A stretch of DNA of 64,000 bases from NCBI GenBank assembly GCA_002633005.1, contig NMRA01000509.1:28698-92697 (forward strand), written 5' to 3'. A model generated the notes under the pieces. It saw only the letters and a program-made list of their open reading frames with translations. It did not search any database and was not told where the DNA came from. Shown here one piece after another: positions 36,962-47,600 of the stretch. The DNA is from Phoronis australis (Eukaryota; Phoronida; Phoronidae). A program made the translations under genes and the position numbers. Every line of letters begins with the position of its first letter. The stretch's first letter is position 1.

Positions 36962-39900
36962 ATGCCTCGAACATATGAAAAGAAAAACGCCTTTTTCAAG
37001 TACTCGCTGGAAGATCTAACAAATGCAGTGTCTGCAGCTGCAGGTGTTATGAGTCAAGCTGAGGCAGTGAAAACGTTTAAGGTTCCGAGGGGAACCCTGC
37101 AAAATCGCCTAAAAGGCGTCCACATGAAATGTCACAGTGGCCAGAAAGTTCTGTTGGACACTGAAGAAAAGTCAATCGAAGATAATGCAGCAGTGATGGC
37201 TGACTGGGGTTTCCCCTTGGACAATTTGAATTTACGCCTGATGGTGAAGGCCTTTATAGGCAAAAGTGGTCGCAAAGTGACACGGTTCAAACATAATTTC
37301 CCACGGAAGAAATGGGTTCAGTTTCGAGAAAAGGCATAAGCAAACCCTCGCAGCACAACATGTAAAAACATAAAACGTGCCAGAGCAAACCTTAGTAACG
37401 AAACCGTCGAACAGTTTATTGGAAACCTCGAGAAAACCTTGCATGGCGTTCAACCGTCTCTCATAGTTAACTATGATGAGACGAATTTGAATAACGACCC
37501 AGGTCGTACTAAACGATGCATCTTTCGTCGAGGAATTAAATACCCTGAAAGTATCATTAACTCCACAAAAGGATGCGTGTTACTAATGTTTAGTGGAACT
37601 GCGACAGGGAAAACATCACCACTGTATGTTGCTTAAAAGTCGAAGCACATTCTGAAAACCTGGACCGAAGGTGGTCGCCGGCTCACCCGTTACAACAGAA
37701 CAAAATCTGCTAGGTTTGACCTGACAACATTTGAGGACTGGTTCGAGACAATCGTTGTACATGTACCTTGGGCGAAAATAATCCCTGTAAATAAGGTCCT
37801 GATTGGATAAAACTTGTCGTCTCAAATCAATAAGACTGTCATTGAGCCAATGGTCAAAGCCTTAACATCGCCTTCGTCTATCTTCCACCAAATAGCACAC
37901 ATCTCATAGGCGGATTTAGGGGGGGGCAGGGGGCCCGGGCCNNNNNNNNNNNNNNNNNNNNNNNNNNNNNNNNNNNNNNNNNNNNNNNNNNNNNNNNNNN
38001 NNNNNNNNNNNNNNNNNNNNNNNNNNNNNNNNNNNNNNNNNNNNNNNNNNNNNNNNNNNNNNNNNNNNNNNNNNNNNNNNNNNNNNNNNNNNNNNNNNNN
38101 NNNNNNNNNNNNNNNNNNNNNNNNNNNNNNNNNNNNNNNNNNNNNNNNNNNNNNNNNNNNNNNNNNNNNNNNNNNNNNNNNNNNNNNNNNNNNNNNNNNN
38201 NNNNNNNNNNNNNNNNNNNNNNNNNNNNNNNNNNNNNNNNNNNNNNNNNNNNNNNNNNNNNNNNNNNNNNNNNNNNNNNNNNNNNNNNNNNNNNNNNNNN
38301 NNNNNNNNNNNNNNNNNNNNNNNNNNNNNNNNNNNNNNNNNNNNNNNNNNNNNNNNNNNNNNNNNNNNNNNNNNNNNNNNNNNNNNNNNNNNNNNNNNNN
38401 NNNNNNNNNNNNNNNNNNNNNNNNNNNNNNNNNNNNNNNNNNNNNAGTCTTAGGTTCTTGCATTTTTTTCTGTTCGACACGTTCTCCGTTTTTTTTTTTC
38501 TTTCTTGCCTCTTTTGTCTTCAGGAATCAAGGAAAATGCCTGATTTTAGAGGTAAAAACAGAAAAATATCTTGGGCGACCTCCCCCCACTTCGGTGCTAT
38601 GCGCATCTACAATCGTGGTTCAGTTTGCGGAAATGTTTACAGCCGGACAAAGTTGGGCCCCCCCTTGTGATATCCTAGATCCGCCACTGCATCTACATGT
38701 ACTCCAACCACCGGATGTGGTCGTGTATTCCTCCGTGAAGAAAAACTGGAGAGCGGTGTTGACTGAATGGAAATCTCGTGGCAGAGGACATTAGCACGCA
38801 TCTGTTCTCGAAGATGAACACCCTTCTCTTCTCAAAAACCTGATGTCGAGGATGGGCAACAACAAACTCAAAGAAAACATTACCAGCGGATTCCGAAATT
38901 GTGGCATCCACCCGGCACTGGACACAAGCAGCCCGTGTTGGATAGGTTACCGCAAAGTCAGCAGCATCACATTCAACTTATGAGAAATACCGTCGACCAG
39001 GTTGAGGTGGACACGCTGGATAAAATGCGCCACTGCAAGAGCGAACAGCAACCTCGAAAGCGTGCTAAGCGTGTATATGATGAGCAGGTACATGTAAAAA
39101 GCATGAGCGACATTCCTGGCCTTAATGAATCGACAGACTCAGACGAGTTATTGCAAGCCAGGTTTCACATGTCCTAGAAGTGGATCCACTAAACCCCGAA
39201 GATACTCCAGGACTTAATGAGTCAACAGATTCAGATGAAGTTGATGCCTCAGCAAACGAACAGCAAAATGCTAACATACATGGCTACCACTGCAGGATCA
39301 TGCACTTCCCCAGCTGAAGAAGGTACATCCACAAGCTCACACCAATGCGACAACAATGCCAGGGCTGGCTGGTTTTCAGTTTCTCAGTCGTCAAATGGTC
39401 CCAACCACCAGTCTTCCCCACCATTCAACTTGAATGGTGAACAATTACAGTATAGTGAGAGCATATCCGGATGGACGTTGCTTTTTCCGTAGCCTTGCGA
39501 TTGGTATAAATACACAGTTGCAAAGCACTGAGCATGATCAGTTTGGCTTGCCAATCGATCCTATTAACAAGCTTTTTGAATCTAATGAAGCAGACTGTTT
39601 GCTAGCGCAAGTTATCAGTAACATATGCACCAAATCGAAAGAGCTTCTAGAAATAAGTGTGGCGCAACTAAATGCCGATATACAGCGCAGGCTACATTTC
39701 TGTAGCCCAGCAGAGAGGATTGAATCGACGGCAAATCCAACGGAAGAGATTGGAGAAATTGAAATCTTTGGATGTCAAAGGTTCTCAAGAGACCCATTTA
39801 TGTCCTCACTGATCAGTCTCCCTCAATGAAATACTGGGTCGAATTCAATTCACAACCGCTAACGGTTAAATCCACAGGCATTGGGGAAAACGCCGGCCAC

Positions 39901-40281
39901 GACTATGATTGTATAATATACGATCTCAATTTTACAGTACTTCCTGAACAGTCTGAGACAGTAACTCCAAGCATGATTTCACACATGCTTAATCCTCTCA
40001 CCAAAAAGCCAAGTAATTGCACCCCTCAGTTGCCAAGTGCTGACATGAAAACATTGGGAAAGAAAGTGACAGGAACCAAAAGTAAGTCTCAAAAAGGTAC
40101 TAAGAGGGCAAGACGCGTGGTTGCTGAGCGCTGTATTTTTGATAAGGAACAGTTTTGTTTTATGTGCGGGGAGACGAGAGAGGAAGACGTTATCTTCTGC
40201 TGTACTTGGTTACGATGTGTTCACACTGAATGTGCAGGTGACATCGACTCGGATTACGAATGTGACGAATGCGCATCGTGA
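36962..40281 (+). pseudogene. Pogo-like transposase relic with OTU and PHD-like domains
   Basis: Starts MPRTYEKKNAFFKYS with a pipsqueak-type helix-turn-helix (QAEAVKTFKVPRGTLQNRL), then WGFPLD and the DDE core. The first catalytic Asp is present (NYDETNL). The second, expected in an IGDN context, is a TAA stop near 37808. The third region reads LQPPDVVVYSS near 38705. Two further stops and several frameshifts break the frame, and a GGCGGAT MITE with a 504-N gap (37909-38689) interrupts the core. After the DDE domain come acidic repeats (PGLNESTDSDE twice). An OTU-like cysteine protease segment follows, with Cys at 39479 (PDGRCFFRSLAIG) and His at 39898 (AGHDYDC). A C-terminal PHD-like zinc finger (FCFMCGE ... 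CVHTEC ... YECDEC) ends at 40281. A PHD-like tail is familiar from pogo/Jerky relatives; the OTU insert is the odd part. The element is inactive. Confidence 0.75.
37909..38689. mobile_element. GGCGGAT-ended MITE, copy C, with assembly gap
   Basis: Left end GGCGGATTTAGGGGGGGG and right end AGATCCGCCACTG face each other across 504 Ns (37942-38445). It sits inside the pogo transposase core, so it inserted after that element. The gap starts directly after the G/C run. The true length is unknown because of the Ns. Confidence 0.6.
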
Positions 40282-41428
40282 GTTTTCTGTGGCACAGATC
40301 AAGATAATTATGATTCAGGCTTCATCAAATCATGATTCTCGACATGATGTTCAAGGCGTTTCTGCAAAAGGCTGACAAAGTAGGTTTAAAACTCAGCTTG
40401 TGTATTTCCCACAATTTTGTAAGTTTAACAGACGTGGAATAATTTTAGCTTAAATTGGTGGCATTTGTGAATTGTTTTTGTAGATGAATAAAGTTTCTAG
40501 TCATATTCATTCCTTTTTATTACACTGAAATAATTTCAGAATTGTTTTCGTTTATTGAACCATTCAAGTACAGTGTAGTTGCCGGTAACGAACTGTGAGT
40601 TAATTATAAGACACTATTATGTTCAATGTTATATGTTTCGCATATTGAACTGCTTCATTTTTGTGTTTTTTGCCCATCCCCTGAAATCTTTGATTCGAAT
40701 ATTCGCGGCAGTCATGGGGAATGGTTTGATATACTTAATACTTGTCATCCACTTACATGTATCAGTTTTGAAACAAATATTGCAACATTTAATTTTACTG
40801 TGTACAAAAAGGAAATGGTTTAATATACTTAATACTTGTCATCCACTTATCAGTTTTGAGACAACTACTGCAACAGTTAATTTTACTGAGTACAAAAAGA
40901 TTGCAATGCCAACTTTATACGCTCTGGAGATTACAGTGCCAAGTTTCCCCGCTTGGGAGACACAATTGACAGATTATAAAAACTGTTAGATTAACCCTAA
41001 AAAATCCGATATCCCAAACAGAAACTATAAGTTTCGTTGGTGGGAATAGCTGTCCCGATTTTAAGCTCCTAATATTTCTCTCTGTTACATAATGTAACTA
41101 CAAAGTAATTGAATAAAAAAGTTCAAGAAAGTTAGTAGTTACTTTTGATAGCGTTCAAAACTGATGGCTTTTCGATTACACGGACTTCCAACACTATGCA
41201 GATCCTGCGGGCTCTTGATTAAAAGTTACTCCACTGATGCAGGACAACACAGATACTTAAAATATTTTTTTTATTTTTACATAACCACAGCACCCCTGAC
41301 ATTTAGCAAAGTTTCAGCATGGCGGAGCACAGGTATTCTTTTACTTTTATCACCATAGTTGGACACTTTAACTGATAACATATTAGTTTTGCTTTTGTTT
41401 TTGATTTCAAAGCCTCGGCATTTATCTT
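40282..41428. other. 3' flank of the pogo/OTU relic, no gene recognised
   Basis: Contains a possible AATAAA polyadenylation signal near 40486 and a two-copy tandem repeat at 40718. The right end of the pogo element must lie here or be lost; I could not match it to a left terminus. Confidence 0.5.
40718..40899 (+). repeat. Two-copy tandem repeat of about 90 bp
   Basis: The unit GGAATGGTTTGATATACTTA ... TGTACAAAAA (40718-40810) is followed by a diverged copy (40811-40899) that lacks a 5-bp ACATG-type insert. Non-coding. Confidence 0.8.
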
Positions 41429-41432
41429 TTAA

Positions 41433-41590
41433 AGGCGTAGGCAACCTTGTTCCATGTCATTTTGAGCTAAAATAAGGTGGGTTGGTTATCGTAGACATAT
41501 TTTCCACTTAATTACAGCTTTTCGTAATTTTATTAATTACTCGTCCGCAACTCCGGAAGTGACGTTTTAGGAGGCAAGCGTTTCCCGCCA
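41433..41590 (+). repeat. Left TIR of the TTAA element
   Basis: 158-bp inverted repeat paired with 42954-43111, including the shared block AAGTGACGTTTTAGGAGGCA near its inner end. Confidence 0.9.
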
Positions 41591-41766
41591 CTTGGTTTTG
41601 CGTTGACTTTACCGTGCGAATCTGTTCTATTCTGCTTTTGTTTTGTGCTGTTTTTCAACAATTGTCGCCACCACTTTCCATCGGCGAGTATTCTGCGGCA
41701 AGATAGGTTAGTAGAGAACTCAACTACGTTGGATTTAGGGATTGTTTAGTGTGTTGTAAGCTGAAA

Positions 41767-42162
41767 ATGGCTGGAGTCGGTGACCCGTATCACAGTGACA
41801 GTAGTGTGAGTGACGGAGACCTTGTTCACAGCAGTGGTGACGAGGAATTTTTTCACGGACATTCAGTGGGTGGGTACATGTTTGAGCCCGAGTATAACGA
41901 GGCAGAGTACGCACAGGCACAGGCAGCTGTTGAGAGAAACGAGGCGGCTACTGAGGACAGACGTGGTGACACATCTTGGTGCAAATGCACTGTGTGCGTT
42001 GTTATGCCTACCTCAATGGAATGCTTGTGCTGTTCAGAGTTCGACGAGGCCAAGCCACTACTGGACATGGTTAAGTGGACCTCCGGCATACCACGGACAG
42101 AGGAACAACTGTCCCACTTGCCAGAGTGTCCCGCGACACACTCCCACTGGATGGTGACCTGA
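41767..42162 (+). CDS. P2X7 C-terminal (ballast)-like zinc-binding ORF
   Basis: 131 codons from ATG at 41767 with no internal stop. An acidic Ser/Asp N-terminus (DSSVSDGDLVHSSGDEEFF) precedes WCKCTVCVVMPTSMECLCC followed by SEFDEA. This fits the Cys-rich signature W-C-x-C-x2-C-x2-MPT-x3-E-C-x-C-C of the cytoplasmic ballast domain of the P2X7 receptor. Stand-alone proteins with this signature are common in invertebrates. The usual downstream part of the domain is not clear, so it may be truncated or frameshifted. It is not a receptor: there are no membrane segments. It lies inside the TTAA element, tail to tail with the THAP gene 60 bp away. Zinc or nucleotide binding is inferred from the family only. 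Confidence 0.7.
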   Translation: MAGVGDPYHSDSSVSDGDLVHSSGDEEFFHGHSVGGYMFEPEYNEAEYAQAQAAVERNEAATEDRRGDTSWCKCTVCVVMPTSMECLCCSEFDEAKPLLDMVKWTSGIPRTEEQLSHLPECPATHSHWMVT

Positions 42163-42222
42163 GCACCCAAACTGCTTACATCGTGTCGTGTGACTCCCTC
42201 GCCACACACCTGGCACCTTCTA

Positions 42223-42846
42223 AATAGACAAGTCCACAATAAACTTATCAAAGTTTGTCTCACCGATCTGTTCACTGAACGACAAACTGTCCTCTTCACT
42301 GGGTGTCGAACTGGGCCTGTAATCACTCCCACTACTCAATATCGCTGCAGGGCTGCTTAGAGGATCTGGGCTGGAGAAAACAGCACAGGTCGAACCACTA
42401 GTGGTTCCAGGAATTGCACGCTCTGGGGTACGTTCGGAGGCACGGGTGACAATAGATAAAGTGCCTCCACTGGCTCCAGTCACTGTACTGGCCACAGCTC
42501 ACGAGGCTTCTCGCTTCAAAAACGCATTTCTCGGGGGTGGCGACGGGGCACTGCCGGGAATCAACACAGACGGAATGGCATCCTTCTTCAGGCGTTGTTT
42601 CGCAGTGACCTTCATCAGTTCAGCGTACAAATCCCTTTAGTAACCGGAGGGCAGAAAGTGCTTGCCACACACACGGTAATTCTTCACTGCTTTGTACGTT
42701 GCGTGGACGGGTAACGCTGCGTTCTTCATACGAACGAGCCAAGTACGACGAAGTGTGTCATCCATCGGAAAGCGATGCAAAGGTACTCCGAAAGCGCGCG
42801 TGAGCCGATAAATAGTACACTCCGGTACGCAGCAACAGTGTGGCAT
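42223..42846 (-). pseudogene. THAP-domain protein, interrupted by two stops
   Basis: One continuous minus-strand frame from ATG at 42846 begins MPHCCCVPECTIYRLT and continues with HRFPMDDTLRRTWLV and YRVCGKHFLPSGY, the C2CH zinc-binding THAP DNA-binding module. A TAA at 42637 truncates the ORF just before the domain end (next residues RDLYAELM), and a TGA near 42505 interrupts the Pro/Ser-rich tail. After that the frame runs open to 42223 in a Ser-rich acidic tail. Without the stops it would be about 207 aa, lacking any DDE domain. THAP modules bind transposon ends, so it was plausibly the element's DNA-binding factor. This copy is probably dead, unless the truncated THAP fragment is still made. 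Confidence 0.8.
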
Positions 42847-42953
42847 GTTGACTGACTAGTAAATAAAAACAAACGACGACGGAACTTAACACAACCGAGG
42901 TAGAACAATGACTGACTCGGCAGCTCTCACAGTCAGACTATGTGAAAAGAAAT

Positions 42954-43111
42954 TGGCGCGAAATGCTTGCCTCCTAAAACGTCACTTCTGCAGTAGCGGA
43001 CGAGTAATTAATAAAATTACGAAAAGCTGTAATTAAGTGGAAAATATGTCTAGGATAACCAACCAACCTTATTTTAGCTCAAAATGACATGGAAAAAGGT
43101 TGCCTTCGCCT
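42954..43111 (-). repeat. Right TIR of the TTAA element
   Basis: Inverted partner of 41433-41590, followed directly by TTAA. Confidence 0.9.
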
Positions 43112-43115
43112 TTAA

Positions 43116-43795
43116 GGCACTACAAAAAAGACGTGTTTCCTACACAAAGATGTGTTAACGCGGCACTAGTGTGGGCGTGTCTAAAAACACCAGTCACTAC
43201 CAATCAAAGCTATGGCGCCACGTGCTCCGCTTGACACACATCGCGCAATCTCGAGTTAACTTGGGCGATATCGATGATCTCACAGAGTAGACTCCTGCTG
43301 CTGAATTCGCCTTTATTGAATTAATTCGGCTTGCATGTGTACCCCGTGATGAAATTAATTTCATTCATTTGCAATTGTCAGCATAACTACGAGTAGCAGC
43401 CAAGTGGTTCCTGGTCATCCTTTCATGAATCAGAGGAGGAACTTTGAACTATCCTGTCACTAGTACAGAGTAGTTTAAAAGTGGCCATAAACCCGCGTTC
43501 CATTAGGAAAATAAGTATTGTCTAGCTCACTTACCATTATGAAATTGATCTCGACTTTGTTCTTCACTCAGATGAGAAGTTATTTTGGTCTTAAAATGAA
43601 CTGACAGTCCGTTATAGCCCCAAAGATCATGGTGCCAAATAACATATGGCATGCCATGACAACTGAACAAACTTGTATAGCCTGGTCTCGGGTAAAATGT
43701 CAGTTCTATCTTTCCAACCTCAGAAATCAAATCTATTTTGACTAAGGACAAAACCCAGCTGGAATCCGCCAGTGACTTAATGTACTTCACGCAAA
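43116..43795. other. Non-coding spacer before lectin copy 2 duplication
   Basis: No ORF, repeat or RNA was recognised. Homology to the lectin copy 1 flank begins near 43796 (CACGACAGTAAGA against CACGGCAGTAAGA at 30115). Confidence 0.4.
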
Positions 43796-44054
43796 CACGA
43801 CAGTAAGACGTTTACACTCAACCACAGTGTACATCAAAGTCTTGGAGAGAATCATCTTAACTCAAAATTACAAGCCCCCGAACACATCGGTAGCCTTCCG
43901 ATGCAATTTGTCGGAGACCTTGGATAAGTGACTCTTTAGCATTTTATGAGGTCAGATTCAGTGGTGTTTTAATGAATTGGTAAAACGAATCTCCATTTTG
44001 TGGAGTTATCTTTTAACACCAACTACATACAACATAATGTAACGATACGAAAAG

Positions 44055-44060
44055 TTTATT
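44055..44060 (-). terminator. Polyadenylation signal of C-type lectin copy 2
   Basis: Minus-strand AATAAA in the same sequence context as the copy 1 signal at 30342, 340 nt past the stop. Confidence 0.6.
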
Positions 44061-44394
44061 TCACATTTTAAATACAAATGAGTTACTAAGGCAAAGGAAA
44101 TGTGGTGCAGAACACATGGAATATACACTCAACAACAACGTAGTCTTGAAACGAGAGTAATCTAAAGTGGTAAAGGTAATCATCATATTAATGAAAAGAA
44201 TATCAGTTTCATAGGCTTTGGGCAATAATTGTCTCCTAAGGACATGGGCACTATGCACCTATCATCCATTGTAACGGTAACAAACAGGGAAGAAAACCTA
44301 AGGTACTCGTTACACACTCGCCTTTCTGTCGTGTCATTTACGGCGTTAGTTCGCCTCGTCAAACTCGAAAGAAGCCTTCTGTTTGAGAATAGTG

Positions 44395-44648
44395 TTAATG
44401 AATCACAGCGGATTTTTCACAAATAAAGCCAGTGCCTTTATTCTTATATTTATTAAGTCCACAGGGAAGGTCATGCCATCTCCAGAGGTCATCCCGATAG
44501 TAGATCAAGCACTGGTTACCTCCGTTCGGTTGACCAGGACTCCAAGGACGATAATTCCCGAATTGCTCTCCTGTTGAATCCCATATCCAATGATTGTTGC
44601 GACTAAGGTCACTTCCGCTCGTCCAAAATGCAATCAAACTCGATGATT
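44395..44648 (-). CDS. C-type lectin copy 2, exon 3 (CTLD C-terminal half)
   Basis: 254 nt from the TTTTTCCAG acceptor to the TAA stop, same length and phase as copy 1. Carries WTSGSDLSRN, WSPGQPNGG and RWHDLPCGLN. Confidence 0.85.
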
Positions 44649-47600
44649 CTGGAAAAATATGGTCGAGGATGCAATCATAAAAACCTTTTTCCTGCAAACC
44701 ATGAAACCGGGTGTTTTCGTAGCATCAAATTTCGCATCAGAGAACCCGGCTATTTTCGCATCCTTATAATGGTTCATATTTGCGCATGTGAGAACTTCAA
44801 TCACAGCAGCAAGTCATAAATAGAAAACGTCACTGAATGGATCACTGAATAGCTCCGTGACCCGAACCTGGGACAACAGACTTAACAGTTAGTTACCGGT
44901 ATGTGAGGGGTGAAACTAACGATTAAACCTGACGTAGCGCAAGTCTTCTGAGGCCTGCAAGCCTCAGCCATGACTATATCTCTTAGTTGTCAACAGACTT
45001 ATAGTTACCCTTAGCTGAACAGTCGAAGCAACCATGTACGTTCAAAGAGCCTGCAGTGAAAGTGTCCTGTCGGCAAAGCTAGTCACATACAGTATACACG
45101 CATCATCTGGGATTTTAAAGACGCTCTTTCCTTTGCACTCATCAATTTTGAACACATGAAGGCAATCGAAAGATATCACAAAAATACAAACATGTCTTAA
45201 CTTTCATCCTCGTTTGTTTTTGCCTTTTTATGCCATTATTTTATGAGTTTAAAAGTTATACTCAGAATAAACTTTTGAGTTTAGAAGATTTGAAATAAAA
45301 TGAAGCAGAAAGGATACACTTAAAAGCACTTTCCGGTACACCACATTTGCCATGCTTTAAATACTACATGTACATGTAGTTTCCGGACAACGGCAGTAAT
45401 TTGTAACATGAACTGCTGAGTATGCCCTAAATCTTGCCAGCAGTCCTCACTAAGAAATACACGTTTCCGGATCTCCTTCAAGTTTGTCTGCCACATATAC
45501 CAAAATGACGTTTACCCTCATTAGGTAACTGGGATGACATCATCTTTAACTTAATTGCAAATAAGACACTGACCATTTACCTGGCAAAGATTTGATGTTT
45601 CGCAGAATAAAGTCATCTTCAGGATACGTCTCCACGGACACCAGATTTGATCCCATCTGCTGGCAGGCAATCTTTGCAACGTACCACGTGACTGGTGCTA
45701 CACCAAAGTGATAACAGGAATTTTGGAACCGACGATAGTTAGGCGGACATCCCGTGTCTACAAAATTGCACAACAAGCTAAATTAATACGTATACTAAGA
45801 CAATTTATATTAAGTTTCTGAGCTGTCATTCCACATGGCAAGAAAACTAATGTGCTTCCCTGGCCTGTACTTAATGAAGAAAGCAAAATTTTAGGTTAAA
45901 AAACGATCTTTTTGGTTAGTTTAAGAAAATTTTGAGGTTGATGAAATTTTCCCTAGTTGTGAGTTGTCGCGTGTGCACTCATCCGGAAATGGCATCGCCG
46001 CACGTTGAGGTCAATTTAACTTGGTTCCCCTGATCCTGAGCTCTCACACTCTCACGTCACTGCGCGAGGCCATTTTAAGCAATGAGCTATTATACTCGGG
46101 AAGTCTTCAGTAAGGGTCTTTGGAGGAGACAAAGATCATTTCTCGCCCTTTTTCATTGTGCTGCGATTCATTGTGGATCACGCCAATGCAGCGCTTGCGC
46201 AACACAGTTGTTTGATGCATGACCATGGGCAATGTGTAGTGGGTCAAGATCATGGGAACCATTTTCCTACTGAAATTCGTGGTACAAACTAGAGTAAAAC
46301 TTCGAAATCTTGAGTTTTCATTCGAGTTTTACCACGAGTAAGTTCAGACTCGGAGCTTTAACCTGATTGGTGGGTCATCAAGTGGAAATTAGGATCAGAC
46401 TCTTCTCCACCCACGCTATGAACTCGAGCATGACAGTCACTCTTATTCTGATAGAAAAAACCAAAAAATAATTTCGAGTCTGATGTCGAGTAAAAAGAGC
46501 ACATGTAGACCCCGGATCCCAACAAAAACTGAAACAAATAAGTTAAGAACAATTCACGTGTATTACTGAGGAGGAGGTATTTTTATTTTTCATGGAAATA
46601 GTTCCAAATGGGTGGTTAATGTCCGATTTAAAAATGCCTCCGTCTGCCTCACATACACAATTAAAAACGCAACGTGATCTCACACGATTTAAATAACTAT
46701 AATGATGTTAAAATGATCTTCAATGGATGGTCTTCACTTTGGAGGTATGTGATAACAAATAATCCCTAACGGTTATAGACCGGCAGCCCAGAGCACTTAG
46801 CATACATGTAGATGAACGAGGTACCAACATCTGACCACGGGAGCATTTAAAGTCCACCTCAGTATGTACAGAAATGGACGTCTGCCGTTGTCTGCACTCT
46901 GGGTGTGACCCCTGGGGGCCTTACTAAGAGCCCAAAAATGAGCTAGACTAGATATTCGAGGTACCAACCAAAACTGATTTAAAACGAACAATAGTACCGC
47001 ACTGAACACCGAATGACCCATGACAGACAAATTGCACTCTGGAATAGGTCCGGCAGAAACCAAAAAAGGACCCCCCAAAAATGAGCTAGCACATACATTC
47101 GAGGTACCACACAAAACCAATTCCATGTGATTCAATACATGTCACAGATCGCTAAATGCCCTATGACAGACAAATTACACTCTGGATTGTGCCCGGCAGA
47201 AATCCCCAAAAATCTCAACCACGGTATGCCATCAAAATTTGGTCTAGACTAGATTTTCGAGGTACCGGCCAAAACTGAATTAAAACGAACCCGCACTGAA
47301 CATTGAATGACCCATGACAGACAAACTGCACTCTGGAATGGGTCCAGCAGAAACTAAAAAGACCCCCCAAAAATGAGCTAGCACATACATTCGAGATACC
47401 ACAAAAAAACAATTACATGAGATTCAATACATGTCACAGGTCACTAAATGTCCTATGACCGGCAGACAAAATACACTCTGGATTGTGCCTGGCAGAAACC
47501 CTCAAAAATGTCAACCACGGTTTGCCATTTTTGAGACAGTTTGATTTACAAGGTATCGGCTTAAACTGATTTAAAACCAACAATCGTGCTGCACTGAATA

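Larger units (their letters stand above)
41433..43111. mobile_element. 1.68-kb TTAA-target DNA element with 158-bp TIRs (Kolobok-like)
   Basis: The inverted repeats 41433-41590 and 42954-43111 match along about 158 bp with few differences. Outer ends read AGGCGTAGGCAACC and, reverse-complemented, AGGCGAAGGCAACC. Both ends are flanked by TTAA (41429-41432, 43112-43115), the target duplication of Kolobok and piggyBac superfamilies. Inside are a + strand P2X7-C-terminus-like ORF and a convergent THAP-domain gene. THAP domains are known in Kolobok and P-element transposases, which favours Kolobok. No DDE catalytic domain is present, so it would need a transposase from elsewhere. Confidence 0.85.

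Noticed and set aside
37822-38480. Long open frames of about 200 codons on the minus strand
   Set aside because: They consist almost entirely of N gap.
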